From Microbacterium fluvii (lineage in GTDB: Bacteria > Actinomycetota > Actinomycetes > Actinomycetales > Microbacteriaceae): a stretch of 64,000 bases of DNA. Each line of letters opens with the position of its first letter. Positions within the stretch are counted from its first letter, which is position 1. Positions 34,254-42,253 of this stretch are shown in pieces. The notes under the pieces were generated by a model. The model saw only the letters and a program-made list of their open reading frames with translations, ran no database searches and was not told the DNA's origin. A program made the translations under genes and the position numbers. The stretch is taken from assembly GCF_025515205.1 (NCBI RefSeq), contig NZ_JAOPFX010000002.1:248001-312000 (forward strand), given 5' to 3'.

Positions 34254-35148
34254 GGTAGGCGTCCACGATCAGGGGGCCGCGGATGTCGCGGAGCGCGTCG
34301 ATCAGGCGCTCGATGCCACGGCGGCTCGTCGTCGCGCCGGTGATGTCGTGCGGGCCGAGGGGGCGCAGAGGGCCGGTGCGCAGGCGCACCACCTCCCAGC
34401 CGGCCGCGCGCAGCAGCCGGTCCTTGCGACGGTCGGTCTCTTCGTGCGGTCCGACGTGCTCGAGGCCGAACCGCCCGACGGTGTCGTATTCGATGGCGAC
34501 GCGCAGTTCGGGCAGCAGCAGATCGGGCCACACCTCGAGGTGCTCGAAGAAAGGCCGTGCGACGCGCACGGCGTTCATCCCCGGTGTCACCGCGAGAGCG
34601 GAGAACACGGCGGCCCGCAGTGCCCCCTCGGCCGCGGATGCGGGTCTGGGCGCGCACGCGCTCACGAACGCCGAGCCCACCGGCACATCGGGCGTCTTCG
34701 CGCAGATGCGCGCCCGCCGGGGGCGACCGGCGGCCTGCGGCGCCGCGGAAGCACCAGACCCGGACACACCCGACCCGGGCATACCCGACCCTGCGCCGCC
34801 CGCCGCTGCACGCGTGGGCGCCGCGACCCGCCTCGGCACTGCGCCGGCCGTGCACTCCGGGCACCAGGCCGATCGGCGCCGGCGCCCACCGGGTCGTGAG
34901 CGCTGCTCGCTGGGGGTGGCCACGAAGAGATGCCCGGCCTCGCACTGCCACAGCAGCAGCACATCGGCGGCAGGGGGGATCTGCGAGAGCACGATCCCGG
35001 CGTTGAGCTCGGGGTGATACTGCCGCACCAGCAGGGGGTACGCCGCCCACGCCTCGCGGTAGGCGCCCACGTCGTAGGGCACCTCCCGGCCGCGCGAGAA
35101 CTGCCGTCGCGCCCACCAGTCCTCCACGCGCTCGGCCACGTCGTGCAC
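34246..35148 (-). CDS. zinc-ribbon protein with Vsr/DUF559-like PD-(D/E)XK nuclease domain
   Basis: A 300-aa protein. From the GTG at 35148 an N-terminal helical part leads to a WQCEAGHLFVATP...WCPECTAG zinc-ribbon pair, a Gly/Ala/Ser-rich linker, and a C-terminal domain containing PDLLLPELRVAIEYDTVGRFGLEHVGPHEETDRRKDRLLRAAGW. The latter matches very-short-patch-repair-like (DUF559) nucleases: E-YD ... H..T..D..R.. motifs. The start is uncertain because the frame is open upstream into dinB's antisense. It overlaps the next gene by 8 bp. The biological target is unknown. Confidence 0.65.
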   Translation of the reverse strand: MHDVAERVEDWWARRQFSRGREVPYDVGAYREAWAAYPLLVRQYHPELNAGIVLSQIPPAADVLLLWQCEAGHLFVATPSEQRSRPGGRRRRSAWCPECTAGAVPRRVAAPTRAAAGGAGSGMPGSGVSGSGASAAPQAAGRPRRARICAKTPDVPVGSAFVSACAPRPASAAEGALRAAVFSALAVTPGMNAVRVARPFFEHLEVWPDLLLPELRVAIEYDTVGRFGLEHVGPHEETDRRKDRLLRAAGWEVVRLRTGPLRPLGPHDITGATTSRRGIERLIDALRDIRGPLIVDAYRV

Positions 35149-35217
35149 AGTACGCGCGGCCTCCGACGTCGCTGTCGGTGGCCGGTGCGACCATCGCCTC
35201 AGACGATCGGGGGAGAG

Positions 35218-36414
35218 ATGCGGGGGGAGGCGACCGTGCTGCACGCCGATCTCGACGCCTTCTACGCGTCGGTCGAGCAGCGCGATGCGCCCGAGCTGCG
35301 CGGTCGGCCGGTCATCGTCGGCGGCGGGGTCGTGCTCGCCGCCAGCTACGAGGCCAAGGCGCGGGGTGTGCGCACCGCGATGGGCGGGCGGCAGGCGCGC
35401 GAGCTGTGCCCGGATGCCGTCATCGTGCCGCCGCGCATGGAGGCCTACACGCAGGCCAGCCGTGCGGTCTTCGCGATCTTCCGCGACACGACTCCGCTGG
35501 TCGAAGGCCTCTCGATCGACGAGGCGTTCCTCGAGGTCGGTGGCCTCCGTCGCCTCGTCGGGCCTCCCGAGCAGATCGCCGTGCGACTGCGTGATCGGGT
35601 GCGCACCGAGGTCGGGCTGCCGATCTCGGTCGGGGTCGCGCGCACCAAGTTCCTGGCCAAGGTCGCCAGCGCCGCCAGCAAACCCGACGGGCTGCTGCTG
35701 GTCGATCCCTCGGCGGAGGAGCAGTTTCTGCATCCGCTCCCGGTCGAACGGCTCTGGGGCGTCGGCGCCGTGACGGCCGAGAAGCTCCACCGCCTCGGCA
35801 TCCGCACCGTCGGCGAGTTGGCAGAACTCGAGTCGGCCACCGCGGAGCGGCTGCTCGGCCGGGCCGCCGGAGCACACGTGCACGCGATGGCAAGGCTGCG
35901 CGATCCGCGGCCGGTCGTCAGCACACCCCGCCGAGGGTCGATCGGCTCGCAGCGGGCGCTGGGCGCTGCGCCGCGCACCGCCGACGAGCTCGAGGTCATG
36001 CTGACCCAGATCATCGACCGTCTCGCCCGCCGACTGCGCGATGGCGGCCGCGGGTGCCGCAGCGTCGTGCTGCGGCTGCGATTCGGCGACTTCTCGAAGG
36101 CGACGCGCTCGCGCACACTGCGGTCGCCTACCGATCGCACGGCCGTGCTGCTGGCGGCGGCGCGCGGGCTGCTGCAGGCGGCGCAGCCGCAGATCGCCCA
36201 GCGTGGGATCACCCTCATCGGCGTCTCTTTCGGCCAGCTCGTGCGCGGCGCCGAGGTGCCGGCCGAGCTCCCGATCGACTGGGCCGAGAACGCCAGGCTC
36301 GATACCGTGCTCGACGCCGTGAAAGACCGCTTCGGGTCGGCCGCACTCGCCCGCGCCGCTCAGCTCGGCCGCGACCCGGGCTGGGACGCGCCGCTGCTTG
36401 CGGAGCACGAGTGA
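35218..36414 (+). CDS. dinB: DNA polymerase IV
   Basis: A 398-aa Y-family polymerase. The first catalytic block HADLDAFYASVEQ follows a short start, the second (Asp-Glu) is SIDEAFLEV near 100, and RTKFLAKVASAASKPDG is the thumb-palm link. A helix-hairpin-helix (LWGVGAVTAEKLHRLGI) and a little-finger domain (about 235-345) are present; a beta-clamp motif was not identified. ATG 35218 has GGGAGAG upstream. It performs translesion synthesis and is often SOS-induced, but no LexA box was found upstream. Confidence 0.93.
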   Translation: MRGEATVLHADLDAFYASVEQRDAPELRGRPVIVGGGVVLAASYEAKARGVRTAMGGRQARELCPDAVIVPPRMEAYTQASRAVFAIFRDTTPLVEGLSIDEAFLEVGGLRRLVGPPEQIAVRLRDRVRTEVGLPISVGVARTKFLAKVASAASKPDGLLLVDPSAEEQFLHPLPVERLWGVGAVTAEKLHRLGIRTVGELAELESATAERLLGRAAGAHVHAMARLRDPRPVVSTPRRGSIGSQRALGAAPRTADELEVMLTQIIDRLARRLRDGGRGCRSVVLRLRFGDFSKATRSRTLRSPTDRTAVLLAAARGLLQAAQPQIAQRGITLIGVSFGQLVRGAEVPAELPIDWAENARLDTVLDAVKDRFGSAALARAAQLGRDPGWDAPLLAEHE

Positions 36415-36457
36415 TCGGATGCGGGATCCCGATCGGTCGGACCTCCCGCAGACCGGA

Positions 36458-36493
36458 GAAGGGCCGCCACGCCGTGCGGCGAGGCGGCCCTTC
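36458..36493. terminator. stem-loop terminator between dinB and the GH53 gene
   Basis: Perfect 11-bp arms GAAGGGCCGCC and GGCGGCCCTTC separated by 14 nt. It lies 43 bp after the dinB stop and 21 bp before the end of the convergent galactanase gene, so it can serve both. There is no long T-run on either side. Confidence 0.7.
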
Positions 36494-36514
36494 CCCCGGG
36501 GGGTCCGTTCGCCG

Positions 36515-39500
36515 CTACTTGGCGATCTTGGTGGCGGCCGACACCTTGCTCACGCTCTGGTAGCCGCTCCGAGCGACCGTGATCTTGACGGTGAGCTTCT
36601 TGCCCGCATCCGCCTTCTTCACGGTGTAGGTCGACTTCTTGGCTCCCGAGATGGCCTTGCCGTTGACGTACCACTGGTACGTCTTGGTCGAGGCCTTCGG
36701 GCTGACCGTGATGCTCGCGGTGAGCTTCTTGCCGACCTTCGCGGTGCCGGTGATCTTCGGCGTCGAGACGCTCGTGAACACCTTCGCCACGGTGGTCGAC
36801 GCCGAGGTCTTGGTCACCGACTCATAGCCGGTTCTCGCGACCGTGATCTTCACGGTGAGCTTCTTGCCCGCATCCGCTTTCTTCACGGTGTAGGTCGAGC
36901 TCTTCGCGCCCGAGATCGCCTTGCCGTCGGCGTACCACTGGTAGGTCTTGGTCGACGCCGTCGGGCTGACCGTGATGCTCGCGTTGAGCTTGTTGCCGAC
37001 CTTCGCGCTGCCGGTGATCTTCGGCGTCGAGACGCTGGTGAACACCTTCGCCACCGTGACCGAGGCCGAGGTCGCCGTGGCGGGCTCGTAGCCCGCGCGC
37101 GACGCCGTCACCGCGACGGTGATCGACTTGCCTCGATCGGCCGTCGCGACGAGGTAGGTCGCCGACGTGGCGTCCTCGACCGGAGTGCCGCCGACCGACC
37201 ACTGGTACGCGAGCTCCTCCGCGGCGGGAGTCCACGTGCCGGGCTGCGCGGTGAGCGTCTTGCCGGCCTGGGCGGTGCCGGTGATCGCCGGGGTGCCGAT
37301 CGTCGAGAACACGCGGTCGATCGTCACCGGCTCCGAGTCAGCGGATGCCGACGTGTAGCCGTCGAGTGTCGCCGTCGCCCGCACCGCGATCTGCGCGCCT
37401 CGGTCGGCAGCGGTGACGGTGTAGGCCTCGCCGTTCTCGCCTGCGATCGCTTCGCCGTCGCGCAGCCACTGCAGCTCGACGGCGGCGGTGCCGGGCTCGA
37501 ACTCGCCGGCCGTCGCGGTCAGCGTCTCGCCTGCGCGAGCCGTCCCGGTGAGGGTCGGTGCCGACACGGCCGTGATCGCGGGCGGGGTGACCAGCTCGAG
37601 ACCGTCGAGCGCGGCGGTGAGCAGCGCGACGGCGGTCGTCGCCTGGTCTTCGGTGGGAGCCGATGCCGCCAGCACGATCCGCGCCTTCTCGAGCGCCCGA
37701 TCGAGCTCGGCGAGCGAGGCGTCGGTGTACAGCGAACGGCTCACCTCATCGGCCTGCGCGACGAGTGCCGCGAGCTCGGTGGTGTCGATGTCGGACGCGG
37801 AGTACTTCATGAGGGCGAAGTCGTCGAACGTGCCCCACGTGCCGGCGGATGCGGACGCCAGTGCACCCGAGACGACGGCCTGCCCGTTCGAGCCGACCTC
37901 GACCACGACGCTCGAGGCGTTGTGCTCGCCCCATGCGGTGATCTTCAGCGGGGTCTCGTACGTGCCCACCGAGGTGACGGCTCGCAGCGTCGCCGATCCC
38001 GAGGTGAAGGCGCCGCCGTGCGCGACCGCCGACAGCAGGTAGGTGCCCTCGTCCAGCCCGGTGATGGTCTGGGTGACCGCGGTGGTCATGGTGTTGGCCG
38101 AGTAGAACTTGAAGGCCTTGGTGCCCGAGGAGGCGTCGGTGGTCGTGGTGATCGAGCCACCCGAGCCGGAGACCGCCCACGGCGTCGCCGCACTGTTCTC
38201 GAAGCCGGGGTTGACGACGTAGTTGGTCGTCGACGCGGTGACCGTGATGCTCGCGCTGACCGCGAGGCCCTCGGCGGTGACGCCCGAGACGGTGTAGGAG
38301 CCCGGGCTCGTGATCCAGGACGCGGCGTCGGACCAGGTGACCTCGGCGGTTCCGGTGGAGCCGTCGTTGTACTCGACCGTCACCGTGGCGGGCAGCGCGA
38401 CAGCCGACGCGGCGGCGAAGGTCAGCGACACCGACTGGTACGACACGACCTCCCGGTCGGTGGTGGTTCCGGTGTAGACGTAGTCGAACGTCGAGAGCGA
38501 TTCGAGCGGGGTGCCGTTCGCGGCGAACAGCGCCTGGTTCTCCCAGGCCGAGCCGCCGTAGTAGACGCCGGCGTCCGCCGGGTCGTATTCGGCGGCCGCC
38601 GAGCTCGCCCAGCCGGAGCCGTCACGCTCCCACAGCACCTTGTTGGCCTCGAGGGTGTCGGCGGTGCCGACCGGCAGCCAGGCCGGCTCCCAGTAGAAGA
38701 CTCCGATGCCGGCGTTCTGGTCCACGGAGCTGACCGTCGCGATCACGTCGCGCAGCGCCCGCGCCTGTCCCTGCACCGACACGGGGTACTGGGTGGCGGC
38801 CGCGGCCGTGCGGATGACGTTGTCGTGACCGTCGAAGTCGTCGAGGGTGTACGCCCACGAGGTCTCGGCGACGAGCACCTTCTTGCCGTACTGGTTCACG
38901 ATCTTGTTGAGCTCGCTCTTGAGGTTCGCCAGCGTGCCGTGCCAGAACGCGTAGTACGACGACGCGAACACGTCGTAGTCGACGTTGTTCGTCTTCAGGT
39001 ACCCCGCGAAGGTCGTGTAGTTCGCCCGGTTCGGGTTGGTGAAGTGCACGGCGACGAGCGCGTCGGGGAACACCTGACGGATGCCCTCGGAGCCCGCCTG
39101 GAAGATCTTCGAGATGTTCGTCCAGTTGGTCTCGCCGGCGACGCCGTTGGTGGTCTCGTTGCCCACCTGCACCATGGTGACGTCGACGCCGGCCTCGGCC
39201 ATGAGCTCGAGGGCGCTGATCGTGTACTCCTTGGCGGCAGCGACCTTCTGGTCGATCGTGAAGCTCGACCAGGCCTTGGGTGCCTTCTGCTTGCCGGGGT
39301 CGGCCCAGAAGTCCGAGTAGTGGAAGTCGACGAACACGCTCAGCCCCGCGGCCGTGGCGAGTGCGCCGATCTCGGCGGCGCGCTCGGCGTCGACGTTGCC
39401 GCCGCCGTATCCCTGGCCCGTCGTGGAGTTGAACGGATCGTTCCACACGCGAAGGCGCACGTCGGTGACACCGTGATCGGCGAGCACCTCGAAGAGGTTC

Positions 39501-39727
39501 GCGGGCTGTCCTTCGTCGTCGCGGAACACGACGCCCGACTCGATGAGCGAGAGGTACGACGAGATGTCGACGCCCATCTTGAAGTCGTCGGAGAGGCCGT
39601 CGACCTTCTCGACGAAGATCCCCGCTTCGACAGGGTCGTCCTGGGCGAGCGCGGGTGAGGCCCCGGCCATCACCAGCATCGCCGCCGCCGTCGCTACCGC
39701 GATGGCTCTCGACACGAACCGTTTCAT
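36515..39727 (-). CDS. secreted GH53 arabinogalactan endo-beta-1,4-galactanase
   Basis: A 1070-aa secreted enzyme. Signal peptide 1-29. GH53 domain about 45-390 with acid/base Glu191 in VQVGNETTNG and nucleophile Glu288 in VLVAETSW; it would cleave beta-1,4-galactan in pectin side chains. An Ig-like domain, a carbohydrate-binding jelly roll (VVNPGFENSAATPWAVSG), and a FIVAR-like helix follow, then four ~85-residue Ig-like repeats to the C-terminus. The last two repeats are almost identical in protein and DNA. No sortase motif or anchor is visible. Upstream lies a LacI-type operator. Confidence 0.88.
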   Translation of the reverse strand: MKRFVSRAIAVATAAAMLVMAGASPALAQDDPVEAGIFVEKVDGLSDDFKMGVDISSYLSLIESGVVFRDDEGQPANLFEVLADHGVTDVRLRVWNDPFNSTTGQGYGGGNVDAERAAEIGALATAAGLSVFVDFHYSDFWADPGKQKAPKAWSSFTIDQKVAAAKEYTISALELMAEAGVDVTMVQVGNETTNGVAGETNWTNISKIFQAGSEGIRQVFPDALVAVHFTNPNRANYTTFAGYLKTNNVDYDVFASSYYAFWHGTLANLKSELNKIVNQYGKKVLVAETSWAYTLDDFDGHDNVIRTAAAATQYPVSVQGQARALRDVIATVSSVDQNAGIGVFYWEPAWLPVGTADTLEANKVLWERDGSGWASSAAAEYDPADAGVYYGGSAWENQALFAANGTPLESLSTFDYVYTGTTTDREVVSYQSVSLTFAAASAVALPATVTVEYNDGSTGTAEVTWSDAASWITSPGSYTVSGVTAEGLAVSASITVTASTTNYVVNPGFENSAATPWAVSGSGGSITTTTDASSGTKAFKFYSANTMTTAVTQTITGLDEGTYLLSAVAHGGAFTSGSATLRAVTSVGTYETPLKITAWGEHNASSVVVEVGSNGQAVVSGALASASAGTWGTFDDFALMKYSASDIDTTELAALVAQADEVSRSLYTDASLAELDRALEKARIVLAASAPTEDQATTAVALLTAALDGLELVTPPAITAVSAPTLTGTARAGETLTATAGEFEPGTAAVELQWLRDGEAIAGENGEAYTVTAADRGAQIAVRATATLDGYTSASADSEPVTIDRVFSTIGTPAITGTAQAGKTLTAQPGTWTPAAEELAYQWSVGGTPVEDATSATYLVATADRGKSITVAVTASRAGYEPATATSASVTVAKVFTSVSTPKITGSAKVGNKLNASITVSPTASTKTYQWYADGKAISGAKSSTYTVKKADAGKKLTVKITVARTGYESVTKTSASTTVAKVFTSVSTPKITGTAKVGKKLTASITVSPKASTKTYQWYVNGKAISGAKKSTYTVKKADAGKKLTVKITVARSGYQSVSKVSAATKIAK

Positions 39728-39800
39728 ACGTCTGCCTTCCAATCCCCTTCGACTGGTCGTAGCTCTCGGCGTCGTCGCCATCCTGGTCAGAACGCAGAGA

Positions 39801-39832
39801 CTGTGACCGGTCACAGTCTGTGACCGGTCCCA
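39801..39832. promoter_or_regulatory. LacI-type operator pair upstream of the GH53 gene
   Basis: A perfect 16-bp palindrome CTGTGACCGGTCACAG (39801-39816) and a second site TGTGACCGGTCCCA (39819-39832), centred about 17 bp apart. The central CG and TGTGA/TCACA arms fit LacI-family sites. They lie 74-105 bp before the GH53 start, so a sugar-responsive LacI repressor elsewhere in the genome is expected. Confidence 0.7.
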
Positions 39833-39932
39833 GCGTAGAGCGAACGGCCTCACCCAGGTAAGGCCTGACCACACTCCGAGATCATTTCGTTATCTGTGGG
39901 CGGCTCGGCGGTGCACGAGGCCGCGACCGGGA

Positions 39933-41483
39933 TCAGCCGACGAGCCCCCACAGCTGCAGGGGGTGCGTCAGGCGCCACCACGCCGACGGGTCTTCGATGT
40001 CGCCCGCCAGTGCCACCTCGACAGTGGTGTCGTCGAGGGGTCCTGTCACCGCCAGCGAGCCGATCACGGCGCCCTCCGAGCGGGCACTGCCGAGGTCGAG
40101 CGTGGCCTCGGTCGTCGCCGATGCCCCGTTCCACAGGATCGCCTGCGCGTCGGCCGTGGTGACCGCATCCACCTGCTCGCCCCATGCCGTCTCGACGGTG
40201 CCGACGACGGTGCCGGCGGGAACGGCGGTCATCGGCACGAGCTCCTTCTGCACGCTCAGATAGAGGTCGCGCGACGTGTCGAAGCGGTCTTCGTCCTTCG
40301 TCTGCCCGAGCACGGCGGCATACATGACCACGGGCGTCGTTCCGACGACGATCTCCCTCGCCGACAGCAGGTTGTACCCCTCGAGCCAGCCCGTCTTGAT
40401 GCCGAGCACTCCCGAATCGGCCAGCAGCTCGTTGGTGTTCTCGACCTCGCCCGCGCCGGGCAACTCGATCGACTCGGTGCCGACGATCTCGGCGAACACC
40501 GGGTTCTGCATCGCGAGTTCGCCCAGGTGCACCAGCGACGCGGCGTCGGCCGTGTTTCCGGCATCGATGCCGGTGGGATCGGTGATCGTGATGCCCGACA
40601 GGTCGTGCTCGGCCAGCCACGCCTTCGCGTCCTTCACGAAGGCGCGATCCGAGCTCCAGTACTCGCTCGCCAGTCGATCGGCGTAGTTGTTCGCCGAGCC
40701 GATCAGCATGCCCTGCAGCAGCTGCAGCTCGGTCAGGGTGCCCCCCACCGGCACGTCGAGCGCCGACTCGTTGCGGTAGAGGTACGCCCAGTAGTCCTGG
40801 CTGTCGGCGTAGGTGAACGAGAACGCGTCGCCGCTCTCGCCCTCGGCCAGCGGTGCAGCCTCGAGCACGAGCATCGCGGTGACCACCTTGGTGATCGAGG
40901 CGATCGAGAGCACGTCGTCGTTCGCGCTCGCGAGCTGGTCGATGCCCTCCACCGCGACGGCGGCGGTGCCGTCGGCCGGCCACGCGGCGGCGGATGCGGG
41001 GGCCGCCGCCGACGTCACGGTCACCGCTTCCGCGGTCGGGGTGACGGCGGTCAGCGGCCAGAGCAGGGTCGCCGCCGCGTACGCGGCCACGATCAGCACC
41101 ACCGCCGTGATCGCGAGCGCGATGCGTCGACGCAGCGGTGAGCGCAGGGGCTCGTCGTCGGTGAGCAGGTCGGCGGTGACGGGGATGTACGGGCTCGCAG
41201 CCTCGGCGATCTCGGCCTTGGTCAGAGGGCGCACCACCGTGTTCTCGTCGACCCAGGTGAGGGCCGCGGTGCGCGGCTTCTGCTCGAACAGTCCGGAGAC
41301 ATCGAGGTCGCCGGAGGGCGCCGAGGCGGTGGCGAGCACAGGTGCAGCAGACAGCGACGACTCGACGGGCAGCTCGTCGTCGATCCCCTCGTCGTCGGGG
41401 TCGACCGGCGTCGACTCGGCCTCACGCGCCGCCTCCTGCTCGCGACGTCTGCGGCGCGTGGGCGGCGTCTCCTCCTGAGTCAC
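39933..41483 (-). CDS. D-alanyl-D-alanine carboxypeptidase (membrane-anchored by N-terminal helix)
   Basis: A 516-aa serine peptidase of the S11 (DacA-like) family. Cytosolic acidic N-terminus (1-115), one transmembrane helix (119-141), then the catalytic domain with SITK (195-198), SAN (262-264) and KTG (362-364), the nucleophile, second and third motifs. It trims the terminal D-Ala of peptidoglycan stems in the periplasm. The GTG start at 41483 has TAGGTT 6 nt upstream (41490-41495). It is divergent from the thiamine-related operon. The long N-terminal extension is unusual for DacA. Confidence 0.9.
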   Translation of the reverse strand: MTQEETPPTRRRRREQEAAREAESTPVDPDDEGIDDELPVESSLSAAPVLATASAPSGDLDVSGLFEQKPRTAALTWVDENTVVRPLTKAEIAEAASPYIPVTADLLTDDEPLRSPLRRRIALAITAVVLIVAAYAAATLLWPLTAVTPTAEAVTVTSAAAPASAAAWPADGTAAVAVEGIDQLASANDDVLSIASITKVVTAMLVLEAAPLAEGESGDAFSFTYADSQDYWAYLYRNESALDVPVGGTLTELQLLQGMLIGSANNYADRLASEYWSSDRAFVKDAKAWLAEHDLSGITITDPTGIDAGNTADAASLVHLGELAMQNPVFAEIVGTESIELPGAGEVENTNELLADSGVLGIKTGWLEGYNLLSAREIVVGTTPVVMYAAVLGQTKDEDRFDTSRDLYLSVQKELVPMTAVPAGTVVGTVETAWGEQVDAVTTADAQAILWNGASATTEATLDLGSARSEGAVIGSLAVTGPLDDTTVEVALAGDIEDPSAWWRLTHPLQLWGLVG

Positions 41484-41529
41484 CCGCCAAACCTACCTTG
41501 TCGCCGTCGGCGTATACTCATCGGCGAAA

Positions 41530-41618
41530 CCACGGGAGTCCGGTGAGCCGGGCTGAGAGGAAGCGACCCACGCTTCGACCGTCGAACCTGATCCGGATCA
41601 TGCCGGCGCAGGGAGGAG
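41530..41618 (+). promoter_or_regulatory. TPP (thi-box) riboswitch
   Basis: Conserved landmarks are present in order: CGGGAG near the 5' end, GGCTGAGAGG (about 41549-41561), CGACCGTCGAACCTGATCCG, GATCATGCCGGCG and AGGGA. Together these define the thiamine-pyrophosphate aptamer. It lies directly before ykoE and its end overlaps the Shine-Dalgarno region (GGGAGGAG), so translational control is likely. TATACT at 41513-41518 is a probable -10. Confidence 0.95.
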
Positions 41619-41623
41619 CAGAA

Positions 41624-42253
41624 ATGCACATGTCCACGTCTACGCCCACCGGGGCGGCAGCATCCGTCCGCACTCTGCGCTGGAGAGTCGTCGACATCGT
41701 CGTCGCCAGCGTCGTCGGGGTCGCCGCGGGGTTGATCTTCCTCTTCTGGAACGTCGCCTACGTCGGGCCCAAGAGCCTGCTCGAGCCGCTGCTGCCCGGC
41801 CTGCAGGGGTTGCTCGACGGCCCCTGGCTGTTCGCCGGCGTGCTCGGGGCGCTGATCATCCGCAAGCCCGGCGCCGCGATCTACACCGAGACCCTCGCCG
41901 CCGTCGTGAGCGCGCTGGTCGGCAACACGTGGGGCGGCTTCCTCACGATCGAGGCGGGGCTCGTGCAGGGCCTCGGCGCCGAGCTCGTCTTCGCGCTGTT
42001 CCTCTACCGCCGCTGGAACCTGCCGGTCGCCGTTCTCGCCGGCGTGGGCGCGGCACTGGCCGGAGGCATCAACAACCTCGTGCTCTGGTATGCGGGCGCG
42101 GGTCCCGCCTTCACCGCCGTGTATCTCGTGAGCACCGCGATCTCGGGCGCGGTCATCGCGGGCGGACTGTCGTGGCTGCTGGCCAGGGGCCTGGCCGCCA
42201 CGGGAGCCCTCGACCGGTTCGCCTCCGGGGCGGCCGTGCGCGAGCGTGTCTGA
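41624..42253 (+). CDS. ykoE: ECF transporter S component (HMP/thiamine-type)
   Basis: A 209-aa membrane protein with about five to six helices. It matches the YkoE family, the substrate-binding subunit of an ECF transporter for hydroxymethylpyrimidine or thiamine. ATG 41624 follows GGGAGGAG at the 3' side of the TPP riboswitch. The next gene overlaps by 8 bp. Riboswitch control and the linked A and T subunits make an HMP/thiamine substrate likely. Confidence 0.93.
   Translation: MHMSTSTPTGAAASVRTLRWRVVDIVVASVVGVAAGLIFLFWNVAYVGPKSLLEPLLPGLQGLLDGPWLFAGVLGALIIRKPGAAIYTETLAAVVSALVGNTWGGFLTIEAGLVQGLGAELVFALFLYRRWNLPVAVLAGVGAALAGGINNLVLWYAGAGPAFTAVYLVSTAISGAVIAGGLSWLLARGLAATGALDRFASGAAVRERV

Noticed and set aside
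36398..39658. 1086-aa Arg/Gly-rich ORF on the plus strand opposite the galactanase
   Set aside because: Low-complexity antisense frame; the minus strand has signal peptide and GH53 catalytic motifs.
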